Positions 9,437-17,930 of a stretch of 64,000 nt of DNA are shown here, piece by piece. A program made the translations under genes and the position numbers. Source of the stretch: Whitmania pigra. Its lineage: Eukaryota; Annelida; Clitellata; Hirudinida; Haemopidae. The notes beneath the pieces were generated by a model that did no database searches, had not been told where the DNA came from, and saw nothing but the letters and a program-made list of their open reading frames with translations. Location: NCBI GenBank assembly GCA_021613335.1, contig JAJTWR010000431.1:2046001-2110000 (forward strand). The letters are read 5' to 3'. Within the stretch, counting starts at the first letter, position 1, and every line of letters starts with the position of its first letter.

Positions 9437-10468
9437 GTGACGAAGACGTTCAGTATCGCCTTTGATGTGATGGGCTCATTGCATGGGCCTGCGGAAGTAG
9501 TGCGCGGTGCGGCGATGCTGACGAGGGAAACCCCCAACATCCAGGCGACGCTGGTGGGGGACCGGGACCAAATCGAAGAAGCCCTCGCACAGGTACGACA
9601 CAACGCTGAAAACCTCTCGGTCTTCCACACCGATGAGTGGATTGGCTTTCGCGATCCCCCAGAAGCGGCAATGCGCACCAAGCCGCGCTCGTCTATTGCG
9701 TTGGCTGCCGAACTCGTGAAGGCTGGCGATGCCGATGCCTTGGTGTCCGCCGGAAGCCCAGGGGCAGGGGTGCGCGCGTGCCGCGACGTCTTCAAGCTCA
9801 TCGCTGGGGTTTCGCGCCCGGCGTTGGGGGCGGTGTACCCGACCGCACTCAGCCGTGGAGAGACCAACGACCCGTTCTGCCTGTTGCTCGACGTCGGCGC
9901 AGGCGCCGAAGCTTCTGCTGAGGAGTTGCAGCAATTCGCGTTGATGGGCGCTGCGTACTCGCGCATCGTCTCGCGCAACCATTCCCCACGGGTGGCGCTG
10001 CTCTCCGCCGGGGTCGAGGCCGTAGGGGAAGCACAGCGCATCCGGGATGCGCGCACGCTCCTCGACGGGCGAAAGGGAATCAACTTCATCGGCACCATCG
10101 AGGGACTCGATATTCCTCGAGGCGCCGCTGACGTCATCGCCTGCGATGGTCTCCTCGGAAATGTTGCACTCAAACTCCTGGAAGCGACGAGCGAGACAGT
10201 CATCGCGCTTGCGAACTCCGCCTCCAAAGAAGGACTGCCTTGGCGGCTCGGCATCGCCATGCTCTCGCGCGGCATCGAGGGACTCAAAGACCTTGTGGAG
10301 TGGCGCGAATATGGAGGGGCGCCGCTTCTCGGTTTTGAAGGCATTTTCTTGAAGGTCCACCCGAGTTCGCGAGCGCGAGCCATCGCCAACGCCGGAAAAA
10401 TCGCGGCCCGGGCAGTGCGCCTGCAATTAAACCGCGCTATCGCCCAAGAGCTGCGAGCGTCCGCGTGA
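9437..10468 (+). CDS. PlsX-like phosphate acyltransferase (divergent)
   Basis: PlsX makes acyl-phosphate from acyl-ACP and phosphate for glycerolipid synthesis. This 343-residue protein follows the PlsX pattern: FDVMG start, RTKPRSSIALAAELVKAGDADALVSAGSPGAGV, and near the end GAPLLGFEGIFLKVHPSSRARAIANA. Two hallmarks differ: the usual MGGD near the N-terminus reads MGSL, and the usual GSTGA reads GSPGA. It may be a diverged paralogue with altered activity. The start is GTG with GGAGG upstream. The stop overlaps the HAD gene by 4 nt. No fabH or rpmF neighbours are present, unlike the canonical plsX locus. Confidence 0.75.
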   Translation: MTKTFSIAFDVMGSLHGPAEVVRGAAMLTRETPNIQATLVGDRDQIEEALAQVRHNAENLSVFHTDEWIGFRDPPEAAMRTKPRSSIALAAELVKAGDADALVSAGSPGAGVRACRDVFKLIAGVSRPALGAVYPTALSRGETNDPFCLLLDVGAGAEASAEELQQFALMGAAYSRIVSRNHSPRVALLSAGVEAVGEAQRIRDARTLLDGRKGINFIGTIEGLDIPRGAADVIACDGLLGNVALKLLEATSETVIALANSASKEGLPWRLGIAMLSRGIEGLKDLVEWREYGGAPLLGFEGIFLKVHPSSRARAIANAGKIAARAVRLQLNRAIAQELRASA

Positions 10469-11481
10469 ACTCGGCCACCCGGCACATCTTTCGGTGGGAC
10501 CTCGACAAGACATACCTGCAGACCGAGTTCGACACGCTCCGCCAAGTGATGCGCGCCGCGCTGGAGTCGGCGCGAGAGAAAAAAGCGATTCCTGGGGCGA
10601 CCGCCTTGATTCGGGAGCTGCGGGCGATGCCCGGCTCTCGCCTCTGCATCATTTCCGGCAGCCCTACCCAGATGCGCGAGGTGCTCTCGGAGAAGCTGCA
10701 TCTCGACGGCATCTTCTTCGACGAGCTGGTGTTGAAGAACAACCTGCGCAACTTGGTCCGGGGGCGCTTCAAGGCACTCCGTGGACAGGTGGGGTATAAG
10801 CTGCCCGCGCTCCTCGAAAGCCGCGCCAAGGAACCGCACGAGGCCGACGAAGTGCTGTTCGGCGATGATGCCGAAGCCGATGCCTTCATCTACTCGCTCT
10901 ATGCAGATATGGTCGCGCGGCGGGTGCCTCGCTCTGTAGTGGAGACGGTGCTACAAGCAGCGGAGGTGTACCCCGACGAGGCAGAGCGGGTGTGGAATGC
11001 TTGGGATGCGGTCCCCAAGGCAGACCCGGTCCAACGCATCTTCATCAATTTGAGCAAGCTCACGCCCCCGGCGCACTTCGGACGGTACGGCGGGCGAGTG
11101 GTCCCGGTATTCAACTACTTCCAAGCCGCGCTCGTCCTCTTGGGGGACCGGTGGATCTCCTCGCTCGGCGTCGGAAAGGTAATGATCGACCTGATTCAGC
11201 TCTCCGGCTACAACGCCATTCACCTTGCAAACTCCTTGCAGGATCTCCTACGTCGAGGATTTCAAACAAGTCATTTGGTCGACGCATTTGTCGAGGCGCT
11301 CAAGAGTGCGGATACGCTCTTGCACGAAATAGGGACGTTACCGGACATCCTCGCAGCCCTGTCCAAGCGCGTTGCTGCCTTGGGTGATGAGCGGGTAGGG
11401 CCACGCGAGACGACGGTGGACTACCTCGAACTCATCGACGAGATAAAGCCGGGTGGAAAGAAGGATTGGTATGAGAAATGA
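10465..11481 (+). CDS. HAD-superfamily (App1-like) phosphatase domain protein
   Basis: Protein of 338 residues with HAD-type motifs: WDLDKTYL (DxDxT, residues 10-17), IISGSPTQ (motif II Ser), a conserved Lys in VGYKLPALL, and GDDAEAD (motif IV). The arrangement resembles the catalytic domain of App1-type phosphatidate phosphatases (DUF2183) rather than small HAD hydrolases. The C-terminal half is helical and not recognised. Translationally coupled on both sides (4-nt overlaps with the PlsX-like gene and pcnB). Lying next to an acyltransferase-like gene, it may act on a lipid phosphate, but that is inference. The GTG start is set by the overlap. Confidence 0.65.
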   Translation: MNSATRHIFRWDLDKTYLQTEFDTLRQVMRAALESAREKKAIPGATALIRELRAMPGSRLCIISGSPTQMREVLSEKLHLDGIFFDELVLKNNLRNLVRGRFKALRGQVGYKLPALLESRAKEPHEADEVLFGDDAEADAFIYSLYADMVARRVPRSVVETVLQAAEVYPDEAERVWNAWDAVPKADPVQRIFINLSKLTPPAHFGRYGGRVVPVFNYFQAALVLLGDRWISSLGVGKVMIDLIQLSGYNAIHLANSLQDLLRRGFQTSHLVDAFVEALKSADTLLHEIGTLPDILAALSKRVAALGDERVGPRETTVDYLELIDEIKPGGKKDWYEK

Positions 11482-12803
11482 GCGAACAAACTCCTGACGG
11501 CCTCTTGTCGATTGCCCGTCACCAACTCGACTCCGATGCGCTCCGGGTGGTCGCGCGCCTCTGCGCGCAGGGCCACGAAGCCTATCTCGTCGGCGGCTGC
11601 GTGCGCGACTTGCTCCTCGGCCGCACTCCCAAAGACTTCGACATCGCGACGAGCGCCACGCCCAAAGAGGTACGCAATCTCTTTCGGAATAGTCGCGTCA
11701 TCGGGCGGCGCTTTCAGTTAGTTCAAGTCTTCTTCCAGGGTGGCCGGGTGTTCGAGGTTTCGACCTTCCGAGCCGCGCCCACCTATGTCGAGGAGCCGAC
11801 GCCGCGCGCGAGCGGCCTTCCCAATGGTGAACTCCCAGCGCCGGAGGTCGAGGAGAAGCCGGAGCCGGACCTCCTGGTGCTCGAAGACAACAACTTTGGC
11901 ACTGCCATCGACGATGCGCGTCGCCGCGACTTCACTATCAACGGGCTCTTCTACGACCCCAGTAAAGAGCGCATCATCGACTACGTCCACGGACTGCGCG
12001 ATTTGAATGGCCGAGAAATCCGCACCATCGGAAATCCGGAAAAGCGCATGCGGGAAGACCCGGTGCGCATCCTTCGCGCGGTGCGGTTCGTCACCAAGCT
12101 CGGCTTTGAGGTCGAGCCTCGCACCTATGCGGCGATGGAGGGTGCGGTCGAAGACCTCGCGCGCTGCTCGGCGCCGCGGCTCGTCGAAGAAACGTTCCGA
12201 CTCCTGCGGGGCGGAATCGCTGCGCCATCGATGCGTCTCCTCGATGCGCTCCGCTGCATCGACATTCTCATGCCGCCTATCGGCAACTACCTCGCACGCT
12301 GCACGCCCGCGGAGGTCGACCGCTATTGGAAGCTGCTCGCGGCGATGGACGAGGTCGTAAAGAGCGGCGGCGAGTACGACGATGCGATGACCTTGGCGAC
12401 ACTCCTGTTGCCGTTCGCTTTCGAAGGTCCGCCTGCGCCGGAAGGCAGCGCCGCGGAGGTGGCCACCATCGACGCCGTGATTCAGGCGCTCCTCGATAAG
12501 GCGCGGTTCCCGCGGCGAATATCCGAGCGCTGCCGCCTCATCATCCTCGCGCAGCGGACGCTCGCCGGTCAGCGCCGTCGGCGTCGGGGGCTCGTGAGCT
12601 TCCGCGACCATCCGGTATTCCCGGCGGCTCTCGCGGTGTTCGGGGTGTGGGTGCAGACGACAGGCAACTTCGAGGAAGCACTGGCGCAGTGGAAAACCGG
12701 CAGTGCGCCGACACCAGCGAGCGATGCACCGGGGCCCCGGCGGAAGCGGCGGCGGCGTCGTCGGCGCCAGGGGCAACCGGGCGGCGAGCCGTCAGCGGCC
12801 TAA
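11478..12803 (+). CDS. pcnB: poly(A) polymerase / tRNA nucleotidyltransferase family
   Basis: Class II nucleotidyltransferase. The head domain has YLVGGCVRD (37-44) and the metal-binding DFDIAT (53-58), then RRDFTINGLFYDP, RMREDPVRILRAVRF and a helical RNA-binding body. The 441-residue length, an insertion near residues 105-135 and a strongly basic, Arg-rich tail are typical of PcnB-type poly(A) polymerases that tag RNAs for decay, rather than CCA-adding enzymes, though sequence alone does not fully separate them. It is last in the plsX-like/HAD operon (4-nt overlap). Rrf2 lies convergently 13 bp downstream. Confidence 0.85.
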   Translation: MSEQTPDGLLSIARHQLDSDALRVVARLCAQGHEAYLVGGCVRDLLLGRTPKDFDIATSATPKEVRNLFRNSRVIGRRFQLVQVFFQGGRVFEVSTFRAAPTYVEEPTPRASGLPNGELPAPEVEEKPEPDLLVLEDNNFGTAIDDARRRDFTINGLFYDPSKERIIDYVHGLRDLNGREIRTIGNPEKRMREDPVRILRAVRFVTKLGFEVEPRTYAAMEGAVEDLARCSAPRLVEETFRLLRGGIAAPSMRLLDALRCIDILMPPIGNYLARCTPAEVDRYWKLLAAMDEVVKSGGEYDDAMTLATLLLPFAFEGPPAPEGSAAEVATIDAVIQALLDKARFPRRISERCRLIILAQRTLAGQRRRRRGLVSFRDHPVFPAALAVFGVWVQTTGNFEEALAQWKTGSAPTPASDAPGPRRKRRRRRRRQGQPGGEPSAA

Positions 12804-12816
12804 GAGCATGCCGTCA

Positions 12817-13392
12817 TCAGCGGCGGGGACGATTCACGGCGGATTGCTTTCGCCTCGGCGCCGTGCGCAGTTGCTTCCGCGAACGCGGTCCAAGCTTTGT
12901 CACTCGGCGCGGCTTTGCCAGTCGACGAGGTTTCGCTACTGGGCGGGGCTTTGCTCCTGAGCGATTCCTTATGAACCCGTTCATCGTCGGCGGAGTGGCT
13001 TGGGACGCGAGCGTATGCTCGTTCGCCCAGCGGAGCACCATGTCGTTGAACTCCGCGAAGACCGGGTGCATGGGGCATTGGCGCTTGGCGTTGCACTTGT
13101 TCCAGCCGAGGCAGCAGGACCGGAAGGTGAGGTTTTCTCCCATCGCTTCGAGAATTGCCCCGATGCGAATTTTGTTCGCCGGTCGCGCGAGACGAAAGCC
13201 TCCGTGGTGGCCTTTCTCCGACTTGAGGAGCTTCGCTTCGACAAGACGCCGAAGAATTTTTGAGAGGTAGGTCTGCGGAATCTCCATCTCTCGAGACAGG
13301 TCCATCGCTGGGAGGCGCTCTTTGGGATCGCGATGTGCGAGGTGATCCATCGCTCGCAGCGCGTACTGAGAAGTCTTCGAGAGCAGAATCAT
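12817..13392 (-). CDS. Rrf2-family Fe-S transcriptional regulator with basic tail
   Basis: Rrf2 regulator of 191 residues. The winged helix is at about 1-75 (SKTSQYALRAMDHLA; IPQTYLSKILRRLVEAKLLKSEKG). Cys94, 100 and 106 form the C-x5-C-x5-C cluster ligand pattern of IscR and NsrR. Beyond about residue 140 is a Lys/Arg-rich tail with KPRR and KPRRV repeats that is not part of usual Rrf2 proteins. It sits directly downstream of the leftward nos genes and reads the same way, so an NO- or redox-sensing role over nos is plausible. An inverted repeat lies upstream at 13505-13523. Target genes are inferred. Confidence 0.85.
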   Translation of the reverse strand: MILLSKTSQYALRAMDHLAHRDPKERLPAMDLSREMEIPQTYLSKILRRLVEAKLLKSEKGHHGGFRLARPANKIRIGAILEAMGENLTFRSCCLGWNKCNAKRQCPMHPVFAEFNDMVLRWANEHTLASQATPPTMNGFIRNRSGAKPRPVAKPRRLAKPRRVTKLGPRSRKQLRTAPRRKQSAVNRPRR

Positions 13393-13504
13393 CGGGACAC
13401 TACTCGCGACCGATTGGTGCCGCGCTCAAATCTTGGGAGCGCTCGCGCGACGGTGGTCGCTGCATTGACAAGGAAAATGTGGTGCCGCCTTTCTCCATGA
13501 CTTA

Positions 13505-13523
13505 CCGCGTAAAGCGTACGCGG
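13505..13523. promoter_or_regulatory. inverted repeat upstream of the Rrf2 gene
   Basis: Perfect 7-bp inverted repeat CCGCGTA-N5-TACGCGG, in the 155-bp gap between the Rrf2 gene and the secreted-protein gene. It could be an operator for autoregulation or a weak terminator of the nos operon; there is no U-tract after it in either direction. Confidence 0.4.
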
Positions 13524-13547
13524 AAGTTCACTCTAGGAAAAGCGCCA

Positions 13548-13997
13548 TCATGTTGAACAGGGGCTGGACTTACTATTTGGCAGGGTGAGGGTGCACTGAA
13601 CCGCCGGTTTCGAGATGCCGGTGGTCTGTGCGATTTTGGTCGCCACGAGGCGCACCCGCTCTTCGAGTTCCTTCTGGATTTCTGGAGCCTTCGGCTCCCC
13701 CGCCCAGTTGGCGGTGACGACAATCGCCGTTTCCGCGGCGCCCTTCTTCAACTCCACGGTGAAGGTGCCGTCGATCTTCGCGGTGGCGTGCAGGAAGCGG
13801 GGGTGGATATTCCAGCGGCGCTCTTGTCCGACTTGTTTTGCGGACATGCCGAGTTCCCGAACGGTGTGGTTCAGATGCGGGTCGTGGGAAATCGGCACCG
13901 AAGTAATGACCTGGACGGTGGTGCTGCCCTCCGCGGCAGTCGCGGGGAGAGCGAGCAGCAGAAGGGCGAGAGCAAGATTTCGAATCAACGCGGTCAT
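13548..13997 (-). CDS. secreted hypothetical protein, nos-linked
   Basis: Exported protein of 149 residues with a clear signal peptide (MTALIRNLALALLLLALPATAA). The mature part is a predicted mixed alpha/beta domain containing two histidine-bearing stretches (VPISHDPHLNHTVREL and NIHPRFLHATAKID) and a late Cys pair (VQCTLTLP and SPCST). An excellent AAGGAGGAG ribosome-binding site precedes the ATG. It follows the membrane-protein gene by 53 bp in the same direction, so it is probably the last gene of the nos operon. I do not recognise the family. The histidines would suit metal binding, but that is speculation. Confidence 0.7.
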   Translation of the reverse strand: MTALIRNLALALLLLALPATAAEGSTTVQVITSVPISHDPHLNHTVRELGMSAKQVGQERRWNIHPRFLHATAKIDGTFTVELKKGAAETAIVVTANWAGEPKAPEIQKELEERVRLVATKIAQTTGISKPAVQCTLTLPNSKSSPCST

Positions 13998-14050
13998 GAC
14001 AACTCCTCCTTGGGGAAAGCTAATTCCTGCAGCTACTGCGGTTCATAGGC

Positions 14051-14698
14051 TTACTGCGTCACCGTCGCTCGGGACGCGAGGCGCCGACCCTGAATGAGGT
14101 GCCAGAGTGTCAGCCCGACCAGCATCGCGACGAAGGCACCGAGATAGTAGCTCGCTGGTTGCGGGTACGAATAAATCTCGAAGTTGGCGACGGTCTTGTG
14201 CCCGTAGACGACCGGCATGAAGGGCGCCACTTTCACCGGCGCGTGCGGGTCGAGGTCGTGGCCGAAAATCCACAGGCGGTAGACGAAACGACCGAAGGCG
14301 AACACCGAGAAGTATCCGGTGACAACGAGCAGGTCGAGCAAGTCGCGGACGTTGCCGATAGCCGCGCAACGCAGCCCGAGGATGATGAGCGCACCGAAGG
14401 CGAAGGGAATCCATCCGAGGTCTGCGGTCGCGGCGGCGTCGAGGCGACGCATGCCGATGTAGTGGTTGAGGGTGTTTATCTCGTTGATGTCCTGCCCGTC
14501 GTTCCCGCCAACGAGTTTGTAGGCGTAGATGTCCATAGAGAGCCCCTTCGGGTACTGCGGGGCCGTCATGGAGATTTGCCAGAGCGGCTTCGTGAACGAG
14601 AGGGCGAGAGGGATGATGGCGACGAGGAGCAGGAGTCGCGCCCAGCCAAACATCGGTCGATTGAGGAAGGTATAGAACGCGTCGAGCATCAGTTTCAT
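14051..14698 (-). CDS. conserved membrane protein of the nos cluster
   Basis: Integral membrane protein of 215 residues with about four hydrophobic helices: WARLLLLVAIIPLALSF, WIPFAFGALIILGL, LLDLLVVTGYFSVFAFG and YYLGAFVAMLVGLTLW. Between helices 1 and 2 is an extended segment with APQYPKGLSM and INEINTLNHYIGMRRLD; the last reads like a conserved loop, with His and Met residues that could bind copper. AAGGAG precedes the ATG. It starts 18 bp after nosY. Membrane proteins of unknown role occur in several clade II nos clusters; this is not obviously NosB or NosH. A copper-handling or assembly role is inference. Confidence 0.75.
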   Translation of the reverse strand: MKLMLDAFYTFLNRPMFGWARLLLLVAIIPLALSFTKPLWQISMTAPQYPKGLSMDIYAYKLVGGNDGQDINEINTLNHYIGMRRLDAAATADLGWIPFAFGALIILGLRCAAIGNVRDLLDLLVVTGYFSVFAFGRFVYRLWIFGHDLDPHAPVKVAPFMPVVYGHKTVANFEIYSYPQPASYYLGAFVAMLVGLTLWHLIQGRRLASRATVTQ

Positions 14699-14716
14699 GG
14701 TGGGCTCCTTTGGTTG

Positions 14717-15565
14717 CTACACGATGTCTGCACGCCGAAAGCTTGAACTCGCCGCGAGCCAAGCCAAAATTCCTACCGCCCAGGGCCAAGCGACGCCGAG
14801 CACGTAGAGCCAGGTCGTCCCAATGTGGTTGGCGAGGTAAAATCCGACAGGTCCTAAGGCAGCAAGTTCGCTCGACGCCCCGGAGAGGAGTGCCATGCGT
14901 GCTGCTTGGACTGGGTTCAAAGCCCCCAGCATAAAGATCGCAGCCGGGTTCAGGCGCCACTGCAACATCATGGCGATGAGCCCGAAGTCGAGGAACGCCA
15001 CCGAGAAGGCCCACACGAGGAGGAGCCAGGTGACGGCCCGGGCCTGGTTTCGGATGAAGGTCGATAGCGCGATGCCGATGCCGACGAACGCGGCGATGAG
15101 TCCCGCGCAGATGTTCATCGCCTGGACGACGAAGGGCCACGAGAGCTCCTGCCCGAAGACGAAGCTGCCGATGAGCGTCATCAGCGGCATCATCAGCAAG
15201 AGTGGCACGGCGAGCACGAGGTAGCGGGTGAGGGTCACCGCCAAGAAATAGGAACTGCGGCGCACCGGATGGGTGAAGAGCAGTTCGAGGGTGCCGTCGT
15301 CGCGGGCGCGGTTGATGACTTGCCCCGTCGCGGTGAGTGCCAAGAGCGGAAGCAGCACGAGCAGGGCATGGATGATGGAGAGCAAGGCGCGCCCCATGCC
15401 CGAGAAGCCGACCACCGTCGATTCGCGCATCCCGACGAACACGAACCCACCGCCGAGGAGCGCGTAGACGCCGATGCAGAAGAGCATCCAGCGGGAACGC
15501 AGCACGTCTGCGAGTTCGAGTCGCGCGACCGCGAAGACTTCGCGATGGAGGTGGGTGGTGGTCAA
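14717..15565 (-). CDS. nosY: NosY-type ABC transporter permease
   Basis: Membrane component of the NosFY(D) ABC complex needed to assemble the CuZ centre of NosZ. The 282 residues contain about six transmembrane helices, and the ABC-2/NosY pattern DDGTLELLFTHPVRRSSYFLA lies near residues 88-108. The start is TTG at 15565, supported by GGGGAGG six nt upstream and by a 4-nt overlap with the nosL stop. Lies between nosL and the conserved membrane protein. Confidence 0.88.
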   Translation of the reverse strand: MTTTHLHREVFAVARLELADVLRSRWMLFCIGVYALLGGGFVFVGMRESTVVGFSGMGRALLSIIHALLVLLPLLALTATGQVINRARDDGTLELLFTHPVRRSSYFLAVTLTRYLVLAVPLLLMMPLMTLIGSFVFGQELSWPFVVQAMNICAGLIAAFVGIGIALSTFIRNQARAVTWLLLVWAFSVAFLDFGLIAMMLQWRLNPAAIFMLGALNPVQAARMALLSGASSELAALGPVGFYLANHIGTTWLYVLGVAWPWAVGILAWLAASSSFRRADIV

Positions 15566-15999
15566 CGATTCCTCCCCGCCCGGACCAACGCGCGAGCTTC
15601 TTCAATGCTCACCGCCCCTTGCTTGCCGCGCTCCACGGCGGCGAGCCCGTGCCCCATCGGCGACACAGCGCCTTTTTCAAAGGCCACTTGATCCGCCGAC
15701 AACCAGCGGTCCTCGGAAACATGGTGGAAATAGAGCGCTCGCGGAGCACCGGAGAAGCCATCGAGCCATTCAAAAAGGCAGCCCGGGTCATCGAAGTTGA
15801 GGACGCGGCCATCGGCGATTTGCGCTTGGGAGGCAAAGCCCTTTTCGCCGATGTGCATCTTGCAGTGGGCACAGACTTCCTTGTCCCAGACAATCGGCAC
15901 AGGCCCATGGGGCAGCGCTTGCGCACGGATGAACAGCACCACGAAGCCAGTGAGTGCGATGAGCGCCAGTACCATCGCAATGACTTTGGATTTACGCAC
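15562..15999 (-). CDS. nosL: NosL-family copper chaperone, membrane-anchored
   Basis: NosL delivers Cu(I) to apo-NosZ. The protein has 145 residues. After an N-terminal transmembrane segment (about residues 5-25) comes WDKEVCAHCKMHIGEKGFASQ, which holds the NosL cysteine/methionine metal site, then NFDDPGCLFEWLDGF and a C-terminal SPMGHGLAAV. Typical NosL is a lipoprotein; here the lipobox is replaced by an uncleaved-looking anchor. The start was set at GTG 15999 because upstream codons lie inside nosF in another frame. It overlaps nosF by 8 nt and nosY by 4 nt. Confidence 0.88.
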   Translation of the reverse strand: MRKSKVIAMVLALIALTGFVVLFIRAQALPHGPVPIVWDKEVCAHCKMHIGEKGFASQAQIADGRVLNFDDPGCLFEWLDGFSGAPRALYFHHVSEDRWLSADQVAFEKGAVSPMGHGLAAVERGKQGAVSIEEARALVRAGRNR

Positions 16000-16645
16000 G
16001 GTAGCCCTCTCGTTTCCCGTCGTACACGACGCGGCCTTCCGCCAACGCGACGACATGGGTAGTGAGTGAATCAATCTCCTCCAAACGGTGCGAGCAGAGG
16101 AGCAGGGTCGTCTCCTTGGGTAACTCGCGGCACATTGCAAAGAAGCTCTTTCTTGTGGCCTCGTCGAGGCTCGCGGTTGGTTCGTCGAGCACCAAGAGCG
16201 AGGGATGGACCGCGAAGGCAATCGCCAACAGGAGCTTTTGTTTCATGCCGCCGGAGAGGTGCCGGAAGGAGCGGCCGAGCAGGTCTGCGAGGGGGAGGTT
16301 GAGGCGTGCGGCCTCTTCGGTAATCGAGTTGGCCGGGAGGCCGCGGGTGAGTCGGATGAGGTCGAGCCATTCGCGCACCGAGGCGCCGAGTTGGGGCGCA
16401 ATCTGCGGCACGTAGGCGATGCGGAGCATGAGGGCGATGCGGTCCTCAAAAGGTGGCCGCCCGTCCAGCAGCATGGTTCCCTCGCAGCCGATGAGCCCCA
16501 AGAGGGCGCGCAGCAAGGTAGATTTTCCTGAGCCGTTGGGCCCAACGAGGGCGACCCGATCTCCGTCGGCGAAGCTCAAATTCACTCCGCGCAGCGCTTC
16601 CATTTTTCCAAAGCGCTTGGTCGCGCCGGTCACTTCAATGCGCAC
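15992..16645 (-). CDS. nosF: NosF ABC transporter ATP-binding protein
   Basis: ATPase of the NosDFY complex. The 217 residues carry Walker A GPNGSGKST, the Q-loop AYVPQ, the signature LSGGMKQKL, Walker B LLVLDEPTASLD and the switch His in LLCSHRLEE. GTG at 16645 was preferred over an upstream ATG because a strong GGAGG lies 5-10 nt before it and the protein then begins directly with RIEVTGATKRFG. It overlaps the end of nosD by 11 nt. Confidence 0.92.
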   Translation of the reverse strand: MRIEVTGATKRFGKMEALRGVNLSFADGDRVALVGPNGSGKSTLLRALLGLIGCEGTMLLDGRPPFEDRIALMLRIAYVPQIAPQLGASVREWLDLIRLTRGLPANSITEEAARLNLPLADLLGRSFRHLSGGMKQKLLLAIAFAVHPSLLVLDEPTASLDEATRKSFFAMCRELPKETTLLLCSHRLEEIDSLTTHVVALAEGRVVYDGKREGYRA

Positions 16646-17930
16646 GCTTCCCTCCAAAGTACGGGTGGTCGTCGTGCAGGAGCGGCCGCGGTGCGAAGAG
16701 CGGCACGACATCGCCCACGAGCGAAATCAGCGCGAGCGCCGGGGTGCCGGTGAGGTAAGTCAAATCCGGGTATTTGCCGACGAGCTTTGCGGACAAGTCC
16801 TTGAGTTCGTAGGGGATGTCGCCGTAGCCGTCGCCGTCGAGATCGTACCCAGCGTAGTCGCTCCACTCGTTGCCCAGCCACTGCGCGGTGAGCGCATCGC
16901 CGTTGCCATCGACGCGCACCTGGATGCGATTGTCGATGAGGTGGTTCGCGGAAAAGGTGTTTCGGTCGCCGCTGGAGAGGAAGCCAATGCCCACGTCGGA
17001 GAGTCGGATGGTGTTGCCCTCGTAGCGATTGGCGTCGCCGATGACCAACGGGGAATTGTCGATGAAGATGCCTTGGGTATTGTGCACGATGAGGTTGTTC
17101 GTGACCGTGATGTTGCCCGACTCTTTTAAGCCGAGCCCGATGCCCGCGGCACCTTTCGACAACATCAGCTCGTTGTCCCGAACGACGACGTTGCGGCTGT
17201 ACATGAGGAAAATGCCCACTTCATTTTCGATGAACTGGTTGTTTTCGAGAGTGTTCTCGTGGCTGTACATCAAGTGGATTCCATACCGGCCACGGCGCAC
17301 ATCATTGTGGTGCAACCTGTTGCGCGAGGAGTACCACACGACACAGTCGCGGGCGTCTTCCACCCGGTTCTCCGAAACGTCGGAGTCGTAAGTCTCCCAA
17401 AGCCGGATGCCGTCTCCACGCATACCGAGCGCAGCGCCACCGGTGCCGACGACAAAATTTCCTCGGATGGTCGCCCGTTTGGACTTCTCCACCAATATCC
17501 CGAAGATGCTGTTGCGGACCGTCACGCCTTCGACGAGCACATCATCGCCGTGGACCATGACGGCGGCATCGACGATGTCGAAGCGCCCACCGCTGCCATC
17601 GACGGTCACTCCCAGAAGGGCGGAGTTGGAGTGGAGGAGTACGGTGGTGCCGATGCCCTTGGTCTTCAAGACCGACGCAGTGGTTCCGTACACGCGGACG
17701 CCCTCGGGGATGACAAACTGCCCCTGCCACACCCCTTCGGGGAGGCAGAAGTTCGTGCCGGGGGATGCGGCGGCAAACAGAGCTACCGCATCCTCACCTG
17801 CGACGACGGTTCGACAGTCCGCTGGCTTCGCGGGCACTGCGAGCTGCTGCGCGGCAACCGGTACAGAGACGGTCGCCGCACAGCTCGACATCACAAGCAC
17901 GAGGAGGGCGCTGGTGAAGCCCTCTCGCAC
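16635..17930 (-). CDS. nosD: NosD periplasmic copper-processing protein
   Basis: Periplasmic right-handed beta-helix protein that works with NosFY and NosL in CuZ maturation. The 431 residues begin with a signal peptide (MREGFTSALLVLVMSSCAATVSVPVAAQQ). They continue with many parallel beta-helix turns, including the family hallmark YGIHLMYSHEN, repeated as VGIFLMYSRNV, and a Ca-binding-like segment DLDGDGYGDIPY near the C-terminus. GTG at 17930 overlaps the nosZ stop codon, so the two are coupled. Confidence 0.93.
   Translation of the reverse strand: MREGFTSALLVLVMSSCAATVSVPVAAQQLAVPAKPADCRTVVAGEDAVALFAAASPGTNFCLPEGVWQGQFVIPEGVRVYGTTASVLKTKGIGTTVLLHSNSALLGVTVDGSGGRFDIVDAAVMVHGDDVLVEGVTVRNSIFGILVEKSKRATIRGNFVVGTGGAALGMRGDGIRLWETYDSDVSENRVEDARDCVVWYSSRNRLHHNDVRRGRYGIHLMYSHENTLENNQFIENEVGIFLMYSRNVVVRDNELMLSKGAAGIGLGLKESGNITVTNNLIVHNTQGIFIDNSPLVIGDANRYEGNTIRLSDVGIGFLSSGDRNTFSANHLIDNRIQVRVDGNGDALTAQWLGNEWSDYAGYDLDGDGYGDIPYELKDLSAKLVGKYPDLTYLTGTPALALISLVGDVVPLFAPRPLLHDDHPYFGGKRAH

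Noticed and set aside
9304..10839. 511-residue leftward frame over the PlsX-like and HAD genes
   Set aside because: Antisense shadow; Ser/Arg/Ala-rich without domain signature.
14043..15605. 520-residue frame across nosY and the membrane protein
   Set aside because: Same strand, wrong frame: Arg/His-rich shadow, while NosY and the membrane helices are clear in their own frames.
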